Source: Apiospora phragmitis (lineage: Eukaryota; Ascomycota; Sordariomycetes; Amphisphaeriales; Apiosporaceae). Taken from it: DNA of 64,000 nt. Shown in pieces: positions 12,671-24,422 of this stretch; positions within the stretch are counted from its first letter, which is position 1; each line of letters starts with the position of its first letter. Location of the stretch: NCBI GenBank assembly GCA_038363925.1, contig JAQQWL010000016.1, positions 1,054,001 to 1,118,000 of the forward strand, given 5' to 3'. A program made the position numbers and the translations under genes. The notes under the pieces are model-generated. The model had not been told where the DNA came from. It searched no databases and was given only the letters and a program-made list of their open reading frames with translations.

Positions 12671-15389
12671 ATGACCGTCTCGCTTCCCCCACAACCAAAT
12701 TCGACTGCGGCCAAGGATGCGCAGGCTGCCCGCAAACGTCGGAGACGGGCACCTGCCGGAGGAGCGGCTGACGACTGCTTCGCCTGCATGAAGCGCAACG
12801 CAAAATGTGACCGCCGGCGGCCATACTGTTCCCAATGCCTCGAGATTGGGAACGAATGTTCGGGTTACAAGACTCAGTTAACCTGGGGTGTTGGAGTAGC
12901 AAGTCGGGGCAAGCTGCGAGGGCTCTCGTTACCGATCGCCAAGGCACCGCCAGTTGCGCCAGTCGGGAAAAGGGTAACAACACCAGCTCGAGCCAGAGCC
13001 AACTCCAGTATAGTCACCAGCCAGTGGGGTGATCACGAGGATGGGAACTCAAGAGACGACGTCGACTACCACCATGACCACCCAGGTTCGATACCCTCCA
13101 CACCGTACGCAACATACCAGGAGTTCGCCCGCTATTCACAGGGCGAGACGACCCCCTCAGCAACATCACAGGGTTGGGGAGGTATGTCCTTCGCCAGCAA
13201 CGAGCACCCGAGAATCCAGAAACTAAACACGTCCCTTGGCCATTACTCTGGTATTGCCGATGGCCTCGCCTCGTCCGTGGACTCTCTTAGCGATGTCGAG
13301 TATGCCATCTCACCCATGAGCCATTCTTTTCCTCGCGAGGACATGCATTTCATGAACAGCTCGAGTCTCTTATACGACAACTACCATGGGCATAACTCAC
13401 CCGTACCCCGGAGTCCCGCGTCCGCCATCTTAATAGACCAAAGAGGACCGACCTCGTGCCCTGGCCTGATCTATGCCCCTTCGGAACCAAGCTCAAGTCT
13501 CAGCTCGCACCCGGACGCCTTTGAAAGTCAAGTGGGTGCCTCAAAATTCCTTGCAGCAGACAGTGACACACTAAGTGAGATTCCTTTCTACCTTACGCTC
13601 GAATCTCGCTCACAATGACTACAAGGCGTCCATGATGTTGAAAACTTCAGCACAAGCCCCAGCTCGACCGGACACTACTGGGCACACACTAATTCCAGAG
13701 ACGAAGATCTAAACATCTTCTGCTCCGAGCAGGGCCCTCTGGCGGCTCCCTTCGAAGGGCACTCGATACAAGTAACCCCTGATCTCATCGCCAAGATGCC
13801 TTTCTTTATTGACTATTACGAGAATACCATGTGCCCTTCCATGGTACTCATTGACGGGCCAAACAACCCTTTCCGAGACCACATTTTGCGCTTAGCATCC
13901 AGCAGTCGAAGCCTGCAACATGCCATCTGCGCACTGGCGGCGTGCAATCTGAGGATGAAGAGAAGGTTGAGTCTTGGACAACACACGCGAGACTCACCTG
14001 AGCGTCTAAGCTCCGACAGCCACGAAGCCCAGTCTGATGATGTACCACTGTCTGAGGAATACCAACACCGCAACCTAGCGGTACATTTGCTGAACCAGCA
14101 ACTGAATGACTCGTCCAAGTCTTGCCATGACTCTGTTCTGGCGACCATCCTGCTGCTCTGCCACTACCGCATGGTGGAGTCGGGCATTGCAAAGTTTCAT
14201 ACACAATTCGCCGGGGTGAAGAAGATCCTGAGCATGCGGAATTCGGCACCTTATCAAGCTTCCAGTGATTCAGCATGGATGGAAGCCCTCTTTACCTACT
14301 TTGACGCTATATCAGCAAGCATAAACGACCGCGAGGCCCAACTGAACCATACATTTTATGGCGTGCCATCAGATTCTCACCTTCTACCCCCAGGAGCCGA
14401 GCTTTTTGTCGGATGTGACAGAGAACTGTTCAAGACAGTCTTGAAACTTAGCCGTTTAAATATGCTTTCTCAACACCGGCCAGTATCTAGCCCCCTAACC
14501 ACCGCTACGGGCCGTATTGGAACGCCCTCTGCCTCCTCACCATTGGCTTCGCCTTCTCACACCTTCAAGAGCTCACAAGTAGGGGACTTCTTCACTGTCG
14601 CCAGCGTTGCGCACCGCTTTGATGGCAACGGCTTCGCCACACAACTGGATGACGAGGAGCTCATCTCCTCCGGCCTTTGCTCGTCGCCCTCCTACGAAGA
14701 CCACCGCTCGACCTTCTGGCGCGAGTGGAAAGAGGCGCGCAGCGCTCTCCAGAGCTGGGATTTCGAGCCCCATCGCCTCATGGCGTCTCTGCCCGGCTCC
14801 CCGACCCCGAGCCTGATTCGAGATCTGGGATCGCTTTCTGAAGCGTTCCGCTATGCGGCTCTCCTGTATATCGAACGCCTGGCGTCCCCGAATATCCCCT
14901 CTAGCCATGAGAGCTTCCGCAACTTGGTCAGTCAGGTTGTCTACTACGCAACCTCACTCGAAACCGGCAGCAGCGCGGAAAAATTCCTGCTTTGGCCGCT
15001 CTTCGTGGCCGGCAGTGAATGCGTCAATGAGCTGCAACAGAATATCGTGCGCAACAAGTGCCACGAAATCATGTCGCGCAGTGGGTACAGTAAGTAAACC
15101 CCCTATATGGTCATGACAGTGTTGTCTCGACGGCCGCAAAGTTGTCTCTGTTTCTTGGCTATACGGCTGGTCCAATCCGTACGCCACCTGGAAGTTCCCC
15201 TTTGCTAACTTGACCTTCTTTGCAGTGAATAACCTTTCTGCCAGCGACGTGCTCGAACGACTCTGGGCTGGCGAATACCGCGACGCCGAGTCGACTTCCA
15301 GCAACAGGCTAGGACAACGAAGAGGCCCATTCAACTGGACTAAGTGCATTGGAGGGGCCGGTGTCGAGGTGGAATGGATGATGTTTTGA
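12671..15389 (+). CDS. Zn(II)2Cys6 transcription factor with fungal-specific domain (Moc3/Acr-2-like)
   Basis: Probable sequence-specific nuclear regulator. Proposed model: join(12671..13574,13626..15089,15226..15389), 843 aa. The binuclear zinc cluster has Cys36, 39, 46, 53, 56 and 63 (C-x2-C-x6-C-x6-C-x2-C-x6-C), preceded by a basic RKRRRR stretch and followed by the TWGVGVASRGKLRG segment seen in Moc3/Acr-2-like regulators. A Ser/Pro/His-rich linker follows, then a Fungal_trans_2-type region starting near PFFIDYYEN and ending in WMMF. The start is the first in-frame ATG. Without splicing, an in-frame TGA at 13616 would cut the protein between the two halves. A 51-nt intron (GTGAGA donor, CTCAC branch, ACAAG acceptor) removes it and keeps the frame. 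The last intron has a clear CTAAC and TTTGCAG. Targets are unknown. Confidence 0.85.
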
Positions 15390-18300
15390 GATCTTACGGC
15401 ATATATACATACACACGAACGGGAAAGTGGTTTCCCCTCTTACGAGCATTGCGAACGGATCATGTTCATGGCGTTTGGGGGTACTTTGATTTTTATCTTG
15501 TACAACTATGGATGGGCATCACTGTGGAATTCTTGATGGATAATGGCTTTACGGATACGATTCTCGACATGACTCCCAATATGGCGGGATGGGTTGGGCT
15601 TTACAAAAGAGACGGAATTTGATGATACTAGGTTTGCTTGGGAAGTCTTTCAAGACGGGCGCGTCCGAGTGCTGTTTTCAAATGACGACTTTACCATAGG
15701 AGGATATATAGAGCATACCACCGCACAACGGACTTGAACAGCGCTCACTCAGGCCAATGTACCACCCACACTTTATCTCCCTTACTGTGTATGATTGCCA
15801 GGACTTGTGCTCGAGTCAAACCGTGATCCTCACCCCCTCCCCTCAAAGGGAGAGAGACTACCATCAACTGATATGACCATGATGCGTGGAGAGCTTGTGG
15901 CCCTCAACCAACACGTCACTACCAGATGGATGTGAACGTTGAAGTGAAGCTAATGGCAAAAGCTAATAGTAAACGATACGCTGTCGCTATTCGGTACAGA
16001 GGGGTAGCACAGCAAATAGCAAATGACCGAAAGGCCGACACCACACAGCCCACCCCACGACCCTGCTTGCATTTCTCGATGCAGCCGGCCTGTGGGCACA
16101 GGGCACTTGGCTATACATAGTAAGAAGTGCGCGATAGCCGATCTTCCAGCCCGGCAACCCACTCCGATTCCCTCCTGCAATTGCAATCACATACTTGAGG
16201 ACCCTCACTCTCGCGACGGCCTGTCCGCACCGATGGGCACTATAAAACCTGATTTCCATAGTTCATCCACCACCACCCATTAACCATACTGTAGGACGCC
16301 GCGACATTGGCACAGTAAACGATCGGCCAAGAAGTACATATCTAGCCCTGCAAATGTGTGGGTGGGGTTCAAGGACGATGGATACATGTACATCAACGAT
16401 ACATGGCCACGACGTGGTATGTAAGCCATTATTTTGGACCCCTGAACAACATAATACCCTGGAAATAGGAAATACCACTAGACACAAACAGCACACAATC
16501 CCGACGACTGAACCTCTGGGAGACTTTCCACGGTTTCCATGGTTTCCACCGTCCTTAGGCGCGCCTCCACAGTTCCACCGCAGTCGAAGGCTTGATTTCT
16601 GCAGCGCGCCCAGTATTACTCTACACAGCGTATACGTTAAGCACACTACAACCCAAGTCCCACGGCGCCGTCTCACCCGCACCTTCGCATGCCCAACTGC
16701 CTGTAGGTCGGCGACGGAAATGGCTTGGATAGCGATTTCCTTACAAAGTTGGGATGCTAATATCATCCCTGACGTCAGCCGCCGGTAATTACGACAGGCG
16801 TGTCTCGTAGCAAACAAAAGTCACGGTAGCAGTGGTGGTGATGGTACGCCCAGCCACATGCAAACAAGCAGCCCCGTCCCTCCTGCCTGCCGTGGTAGGT
16901 TCTTGTAACTTTGAGCATCTCGGCCAGGCGCGGATCGAGCGATAATACACACCGGGCACTAACGTTCCTAGTATGATATCGCTGGCCTATTAAGATCCCT
17001 TATTCCTGTTACCACGGGGAGGATGTCCAGGCATCGCCATGTGCAAGCCAGCCGTTTGGGAAAGCGTCTATTATCACAATTTACCAACACGTCGACAGGC
17101 TACATACGTAGATGCCGCTCGCTAGAAACAGGGGTACTTTCACGTCCATGTACCTACCTCTCCGAGAGATAGACGTTTGCTCAGTAACGAGGCCGTAAGA
17201 CGTAACAGAATTGCCTCTCCTTACCCTACCTTGGCGTAAGCGAGCCCAACGAAGAGGAGAGAGGTCGAGACTCTCTCGCACTGCTTCTGGACCTGCGTGA
17301 CTGCGTCCAAGTGTCGATCTGGTGAGGATCCCCTCCAACCCTGCTCCTACCTAACCTAAAGGTCGCTGGTATTGTAGTAGGAGGGGCCGCATCGGTTGGC
17401 ACGCGGCCCTAGCTGCTATTCCGGCCCAAGGTTCTGGAGCGGCCCGGGCAAGGCTTGCCTTTGGTTCAGTGTGGTGGAGCGAATAGGGTTTTGATGGTAG
17501 GAACGAGATACACCGAGGCGATCAAACGATGAAGGGACGGGGCGTGGACCAGCAGGTGGCAGGAGCACGCAATACCAGCCGAGTGAGTCCATGTGTCAAG
17601 GTTTCTCCCACTGTGGTAGCCCTGTGCGTTACGTGCGGAGTAGATACATCCAGTTTGGCAGGAGTCTTCGGCCCTGATGTCCCTTGGCCGAGTCGAAGAA
17701 GAACGGGTCTCCAAGCCAGAACCAGTGGAAAAGAAAGGCATCCAGAGACAACAAAAATACCCATGTTAGCAGCAGTAAGCGACGGGCCCAGGAGCCCTGG
17801 CTTTTCAGACTACCATCGAACAGCGCTGAAGGAGGTTACCCCCCCTGTGAACTGGGTGACCAGGGCAAGTTGGAGGAATCAGCCCATGCCCGCAGGCCAT
17901 TGGTGGCTGGATTGGGAAGGTCGTTATTATCCACGGGCGCTTATCCCGTACATGTACGAACTTCACAGAAAGCCCCTCCTCTTTTCGATCCTGTTGTTAG
18001 CCATTTCTATTCTCCGCTTTCCTTGCTCCGCCCACTAGCCACCCCAGTCGTTAGGATAAGCTTCTTGGCGCCAGCACGTGCCTATGTATCCTTTTTGGCC
18101 TCGAGATGTTTGTCCATCATCGCATCCCTGTGCTTGTTACCCCGAACCGATTTACGTAATTGGCGAAACTCGTTTCCGATCGAGCACGTGAAGATACAAG
18201 CAAGCAAGGGATACAGGGGATGACATTGAGGATATCTACAATGCATTGTGTATAAAATGGATAGAAGAGTGGGGGAAGCGTTGTGGCTCAAACGGCCCCT

Positions 18301-18538
18301 GTACATACCTGCCTTCTGCTCCAGCCACCGAAGTGGGGGGTTGCGCCACATATCATTAGCGATTGGAATTTTTATAGCAGCTTCGATAAGATAAGACAAA
18401 AAAAGTCACCTGTAGGCCATCCAAACCACCTAAGTGAAGCGATCAATCATAGCTGGAGTGTAGCATCAAATCGGTCTTACCTTGTCTCCTACTGCACCTA
18501 CTCAGCAAAGGAAAGCCCAGGTCACAAACACACACACA
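15390..18538. other. Intergenic, 3.1 kb
   Basis: Holds the 3' end of the transcription-factor gene and the promoter of nop16. Several frames of 140-190 codons occur on both strands (for example near 16263-16817 minus and 17684-18223 plus), but they begin at non-ATG codons or lack any recognisable domain. I see no gene. Confidence 0.5.
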
Positions 18539-19255
18539 ATGGGTCGAGAACTTCAAAAGAGGAAGCGGCGTTCCTCCCGCCCCGCCGTCCGTCAGCCCTC
18601 GTCCAAGCCGAGACGCATCACCAACCCGCTGGGCAACGACATCATCGCCCACAACTGGGACAAGGACCTGACCACGACGCAAAACTTCCGCCGCCTGGGC
18701 CTCGTGTCCCGCCTCAACGCGCCCACCGGCGGCGTCGAGCCCAACCTGCGGTCCAAGAAGTCCACGGGCCGCGCCACCAAGCCGACCGACCCCTTCGCCA
18801 TCGCGACGGCGGGCCAGGACGGCAGCGTCGTGACCGAGGCGCGGGTCGAGCGCGATGAGAACGGCAAGATCGTACGCATCCTCTCCACCAACGCGAAGAA
18901 GGCGAAGCCCAACCCGCTCAACGACCCGCTGAACGCGCTGGAGACGGACTCGGAGGCCGAGGAGGAGGGGGACGCAGATATGGAAGACGACAGCGAGACC
19001 TGGGGCGGCATCGAGGAGAACGAGGACGGCGTGCGCACGGACGTCGTCAAGGCGCTCGAGGCCGAGGCCAACCGGCCGCGCCAGAAGCACGTCCGGGGCC
19101 AGAGCCAGCGCGAGCGGGAGTGGCTGCAGGACCTGATGGACAAGCACGGCGACAATACGCGGGCCATGGCGAGGGACCGCAAGCTCAACCCCATGCAGCA
19201 GACGGAGGCGGATATCGAGAGGAGGATTGCGAAGTTCAAGGACGAGAAGGCTTAG
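18539..19255 (+). CDS. nop16: Ribosome biogenesis protein Nop16
   Basis: Nucleolar factor of late nucleolar 60S pre-ribosomes, needed for large-subunit assembly. The gene is intronless, 238 aa, a usual length for fungal Nop16. The N-terminus is strongly basic (MGRELQKRKRRSSRP), followed by the conserved NPLGNDIIAHNWDKDLTTTQ segment and the NFRRLGLVSRLN motif. An acidic, Glu/Asp-rich middle part (about residues 140-165) follows. The C-terminus contains SQREREWLQDLMDKHGDN and KLNPMQQTEADIERRIAKF, hallmarks of the family. ATG 18539 was chosen because homology starts there and upstream residues in the frame look like leader. Codon use is GC-rich, which also produces a long antisense frame that is not a gene. 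Confidence 0.95.
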   Translation: MGRELQKRKRRSSRPAVRQPSSKPRRITNPLGNDIIAHNWDKDLTTTQNFRRLGLVSRLNAPTGGVEPNLRSKKSTGRATKPTDPFAIATAGQDGSVVTEARVERDENGKIVRILSTNAKKAKPNPLNDPLNALETDSEAEEEGDADMEDDSETWGGIEENEDGVRTDVVKALEAEANRPRQKHVRGQSQREREWLQDLMDKHGDNTRAMARDRKLNPMQQTEADIERRIAKFKDEKA

Positions 19256-19992
19256 CTAGGGTCGAGGTTTTCTATTTATACCTGATGAGCTTGCGTTTTT
19301 GCATTGGCATCCAACCGGCGTTTAGGGAGTTGTACAGGTAAAAAGTCAATTCATGCCGTTTCAGGGGACATCGTCATCAATGGGCGCGAACCATGTTTTT
19401 GCTCTCGGACATAACTCGCTTCAAGGGTCTATTTACTCGTCAAGTGCCATGGCGTTCGCATGAGGCCCCAGTTGTATACTAGGGTTTGTTCTTTGGATGC
19501 CCCTTTCCGTTTTGTCCATGACTTCTCTGTCTGAGGAATCATACCTAAGCTCAGTTCTCGTCACTCATTCGAGAGGCTACATGCTGAGTTGGTTTTTACA
19601 TAGCATCTCACTGCAGTTATACGTGCCTGGGCATATTGGGCTTGTCTCACGATTCTACCTCGATACCAACGGATAATGTCACATATCCCTACAGCGCAGT
19701 AGCTATGGCCAACTGTGTCGGCATCAGCTAACAGCACTTTATTTGCCTGTGGTCAACCGGCCAGAAACACACATCCTAAATTCGTACCCAGGTACCTAGA
19801 GTACTCACCTTACCGTCAGGCCGCGGCTTCCCCCATTGCAAAACAGAGAGCTGCTCCAATCCGCCTTTGAAGGGCACCACCCCCACCCACTCTCCCAGCA
19901 ATCCGTTTGTTTGTACTGAGCTGCCTTGCTAATTATTTCAAGCAGAATAATCGACAATGAGACATGAGCAGTTGAAACACTGGCAACAACAA
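19256..19992. other. Intergenic, 0.7 kb
   Basis: 3' flank of nop16 and upstream flank of the tRNA gene. I see no coding or repeat feature. Confidence 0.5.
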
Positions 19993-20064
19993 GGGCCCAT
20001 GGTCAAGGGGTAAGACGTCCCATTCGCAATGGGAAGATCGCGGGTTCGATTCCCGCTGGGTCCA
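19993..20064 (+). tRNA. tRNA-Ala (anticodon CGC)
   Basis: A full cloverleaf can be folded by eye. The 7-bp acceptor stem is GGGCCCA with TGGGTCC and discriminator A, and it includes the G3:U70 wobble that identifies alanine tRNAs. The D arm closes with GTC/GAC. The anticodon stem is TCCCA/TGGGA with loop TTCGCAA, placing CGC at 20025-20027. The T arm is GCGGG/CCCGC with loop TTCGATT. The gene is 72 nt, has no intron and does not encode CCA, as usual in eukaryotes. It reads Ala codon GCG. The internal B box (GGTTCGATTCC) supports Pol III transcription. Confidence 0.96.
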
Positions 20065-20067
20065 TCA

Positions 20068-20073
20068 TTTTTT
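20068..20073 (+). terminator. Pol III terminator (T6)
   Basis: A run of six T residues begins 4 nt after the tRNA 3' end, as expected for RNA polymerase III termination. Confidence 0.85.
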
Positions 20074-22746
20074 GTACTTGTCTGATATTTTCCAATCCTC
20101 GTTGACCTTGTTAGCTGTCAATCAAATTGGTTCAGTGTTTTGCCTGCCATGGAGGCCTGCTTGCTGGATGCGGAACCAGGCCACCTCCCTGTCACTTCTC
20201 TCCCCTATCAGAGTACTGGAGATTCTACACAACATCAGATGTAAGGCTTGGCTGTTGGAACGTAATGTACAGCTGTATTAGGTAATCGCGTGACTTGCTA
20301 ATCATTTTTCATTCGACCATGAGACATGACCCGCGAACCTCTATGGTTGATTCCTTGAACCCGTTTGGCACCTTCAAGCTGATGGCCTTGCATGCTGTAA
20401 AAGCTACAGAGGTATCTTGGTGCACGCTCATTAAAAACCTCTATTGATGTCTTGTGTCTTCGTATGGGTTGACACCCAGGATAGAAACCCCTGGGCCACC
20501 AAAACATCAACAAAACAGGAAAAGGGGTTGGAAGGCTTGGCATATGTGTTCAACCATTCTTGGTGGGAGCCTATTAGAAACCAACCATCGACCCCTAAAC
20601 ATGCTTCGTCCACCGGAGCCCCTGAAATCCTCTTTTCTGTGAGCGAGACACAAGATTGGCCAAGTTCAGAACTAACATGACATTGCGATTCACCACATAC
20701 AGAATTTCCACCATGGACCAAAACAGCATGTCCGTTGAAGACGTCCCCATGATTCCTATAAGCATTAATCCAGGAATATCGCATTGTCCAGCTAATTTCG
20801 TCCTCCGACTTCAGGGTCCGACAGATAGATACGTCATCCAAGGAAACCCTCCTCAACAGTGCGTGGAGTGATTAATAAGCCAACGTAACCCCTTTCTACT
20901 ATCAAATTGGAGTTATACAAACATCCCCATTCGCCGACTCGCGTTCCATTCCTTGAACTATACGCAGTTCATTTGAAAATAACCCAACATCGTAGAGACT
21001 GGGGGTTTCAAAGCTCCGTCCCCGGTCCGAATCGTTCCTTGAGTACTAGGCACGAGATGTGTCACTGTGTGACACGTACTCGAAGATTGCCTCCGACCTT
21101 TCTGATTAGGGACGCTTCACCGAAAAAGTCTGATGAGCATACTCCGGGTACGCGTGCTTCAGTTGTTTCCCCGTGGCTTCGCTACGGGTGTGTTGCTGGA
21201 GGGTACTCAGCCTCCCAACGAGCCGCATCCAGTCATGACCTGATAAATGTTGGCTACATTGATATCTTGCCGGCCTCTCAGGGGGCACGCTTTAATCTTT
21301 CTCTGCCTAAGAGTTCGGTAGCGGACTTAATAATGACAATGCCGTAGTCTAGCTAGGAGCGCGTTCTCTCTGCATGGAAACTCACCACCAATGTATCATC
21401 AGCGGCAAGATTAATATTAGACCAGAGGCCTTGTACATTATCGCGATCGAAGGACCTTCCGTTCCAGAAAACCATGAACGTCAGGGTAGTGTTGACTGAT
21501 AGCTAGGTAGCATTGCCAATAGCAACTGTACCACAACAGCGTCCTCCCGCCACCAAGATTCGGCTGCTTGCGGGCTTGCGGTAACACTACGTCGACAGCC
21601 TTAAGGCAAGAGAGATGCATCCCCGGCCGGCTTTCGGATTGTCTCCATACGGCAGTTCTAGTGCCGATCTCCAGCTGCTGTGATTCGCAGCGAGGCACAT
21701 GATCCCCGCGTCGGCCTGTAAGCCAATACTATGCTGTGTAAGACAGACTGTTTACATCTTTATTTCGTCTGATCTCTGACAAAGCCGCATATTACCCAAA
21801 TCCAGAAGGTCTCTAGAAGAGCAACCATCATGCACGCCAAGCCAGATCACGAAGAAGAAAGGACGTGGAGTATGTATGGCGTATGTATGTAGCTGCAGCG
21901 GCGCCTAACGGAGCCCCCCTCCGTATGGAAGTACACCGGAAGTACCGCCCCAGAATTGCTGTCAAATCGCCAGAAGCATGGGCCGGGCCTAGAAGAAACC
22001 TAGTACGTACTGTATATAAACCAATAAGTGCATACATATATTGAAACAGCCAAAGGACATTGCATAGTTAGTGGCGTCGCAATGGAGATGGCTCCCCCGA
22101 TGCGCTGTAACTTGGGTCTGTATGCAGGCGTGTGGGAATGCTCTCGCCGAGATGCTTAGGTGATAACTCTAGTAATAATAACATCCGTGAGTGCGTGGAC
22201 GGGGCAGTAGGGCGCTAGGAGCTCCCCGTTTGGGAACTCAATGCCGAAATGGGGGGCCTTCGCGGGGACTTTCGAGATACGATATTGATAGTGACGGATA
22301 CCACCTTACTTGCATCATAACTCTATCGTTCTTCCTCGTATATTCAGGCACATGCAAGTGGTAGTAGCGGGAAAGCAGTATATATCATATCATATGACTG
22401 TAGTCGTATCATCATGCAGTACCACCCTCCTATACACCATGCATGGAATATTTCTAGTTTCCTTCTAGAGGACAATCACGTCGGCAATGGGAGGCAGGGG
22501 TAGAGAGGTACTTTTCTGGAGCGAGTAGCATAGATAGAGCCTCTGTCGTACCAGATGTATGCAGGTAATTGGCAGTCCGCATTCTGCGGCGCTAAAGGGC
22601 AGAGATAGCTAGCTACGTTGATAACACTAAAAGACCATGTATACCCTTGTCTATAGTACACCCAGAGAGCCACATCAGGGCCGGTGGCCGGGGGTTAGTA
22701 GCCCCGCAACGGAGTGGATTGGCGCTCACCGACCCCTATCACGGCA
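20074..22746. other. Intergenic, 2.7 kb
   Basis: Lies between the tRNA and the 3' end of the MFS gene on the opposite strand. Only short, unconvincing frames are present, and I recognise no repeat or RNA gene. Confidence 0.5.
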
Positions 22747-24422
22747 TCACGACCTCTCATTGCGCGAGAGCGTCGAATGCAGGGTATGCTGCTTCATCAG
22801 GCTCACACAGACCAGCCCCAACAGCACCAGGCCAAGCATGGTGAGCCAGACACTGCAAAACGCCTCCATGAAGACCGATATCACAGCACCCGCATCCCAG
22901 CCCTCGGGCAGGTGCTTGAGCTCATCGAGATCGTCGCGTATACGCGGGATCTCTGCAGCCGCATCGGGCAGGCCCCCGAATCTATCCCATAGCCGTGTCT
23001 TGAGCACATTCTGGTAGACAGTCGACGCGATGGTGATACCTACCGTGCCCCCCACAGACCTGAAGCCGTACGTGGCCGCTGTGATCACGGCCTGCTGGGA
23101 GTGATCTACTGCTGCCAGGCATGCCAGGAGCGTGACAGTAAGCATGGCGCCGTATCCCGAGCCGAGTAGTAAGAATGATAGCATGAGCTGCCACTTGGGG
23201 GTAGTATCGTTGGTAGTAGTCAGGATGATGACATGTGCAGTCTGCAGGGAGACGGCTAGAATGCCGAGGGCGACATAGCGGCCGGTCTTCTTCATCACGT
23301 AGCCACTGCCGACAGAGGAGAAGCAGATACCAATGGGTGCAAACAGAATGACCAGACCGGCTGATGTGGCTGAACCGCCGCGAGCCTGGAGGTATAGTGG
23401 CACGAAAAACAAAGCCATCATATTGCCCATGGTGCACACCAAGTTCGTTATACAAGCCGTAAAGACTGTGCGACGCAGGAGCAGTCGCACAGGTATGACG
23501 GGCTGGGCTACCCGCGACTCCCAGATAATGAAACCAACCAACGCGACAAGTGACAAAGGTATGGTCGTTAGTGGTAATGGATGTACCCATGGCACTAGAT
23601 TCCCTCCAGCGTTGAGTCCTAGGAGGAGAAGAACCAGGAAGACTATGATCAGGAAAGCGCCGACAAAGTCAATGCGTGCTAGGTATGATTTCTGGGAAAT
23701 CTTGGGGGAACTCGCACGAGGTAGGCAACGAGACATGCAGATACCAGGACCGGCGGCACTTGGAGGAGGAAGGCCAATCGCCACCCCCAGCTCGAATAAT
23801 CGTTGACAAGGCCGCCAAATACACCCCCAAGCATGGCGCCAGAGCCGTAGGCAATATTGCCCACTCCTTGGATGATTCCGCGCTTCCGGAGCGGAACCAA
23901 ATCCGTAGCAAGGAATGTCGATATTGTCATTAGGCCACCTCCTCCAATACCTGCAACAACACGCCCAAGTATCATAACAGTCTCGTCTTTGGCAAGCCCA
24001 CAGATGAGATTTCCAGCAGCAAAGAATAGGTTGCTGAAGACGAGGCCGGGGCCGCGACCGAATATGTCGGTAAGTCGGCCTGAAATCGGCTGGCAGGCTG
24101 CGTTGGCGATCAGGTAGGCAGTCGCCAGCCAGGACATCAAGCTCAAAGACTTGAACTCGCTCGAGATAGGGGCCGACAAAGTGGCAATGATGGAAGCATC
24201 AATGGCGCCGAGGAAGACACCAACCCAACCACTACACAGGATGAGCCAAAGCTTGGCACCAGTGACCTCCTCCACAACGGCGGCCTGTTCGTCATCACCG
24301 CTCGGTTCCTGCGGTTGCTCGGCAGGAATGGCATTCTGCAGAAGAGGTGTCCTCTCGTTGCGCCCGCCTGGGGTGGTCACCACAATGGAGGGCTGACTCT
24401 CCTCCGCGTTATTGCCGTGCAT
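22747..24422 (-). CDS. MFS multidrug/basic amino acid exporter, DHA2 (14-TM) type, frameshifted
   Basis: Proton-coupled exporter of the DHA2 group (Fnx1/Vba-like), expected in the plasma or vacuolar membrane. The upstream part (ATG at 24422) has a hydrophilic N-tail, the IDASIIATLSAP motif of TM1, motif A as GRLTDIFGR, and GRVVAGIGGGGLM. The downstream part carries LARIDFVGAFL at the start of TM7 and helices through to MLGLVLLGLVCVSLM. The halves are in different frames and meet in the TM6-TM7 linker at a run of five G on the plus strand (23704-23708). One extra base in that run would give a continuous 558-aa protein of normal length. A 53-nt intron just upstream would also join the frames but would delete half of TM6. 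I favour a sequencing error or recent frameshift. Confidence 0.85.

Noticed and set aside
16263..16817. 184-codon minus-strand frame
   Set aside because: Irregular composition, no domain, and a competing plus-strand frame of similar quality over the same DNA.
17529..18223. Two overlapping plus-strand frames of 169 and 179 codons
   Set aside because: The longer one starts at TTG, they overlap each other in different frames, and no homology is visible; likely chance in the nop16 upstream region.
18443..19147. 234-codon minus-strand frame over nop16
   Set aside because: Antisense shadow produced by GC-rich codon use in a clear Nop16 gene.
22747..24422. Reading the MFS gene as two separate genes
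   Set aside because: Each part alone has about half the helices, and the break lies exactly in a conserved linker; one frameshifted gene is simpler.
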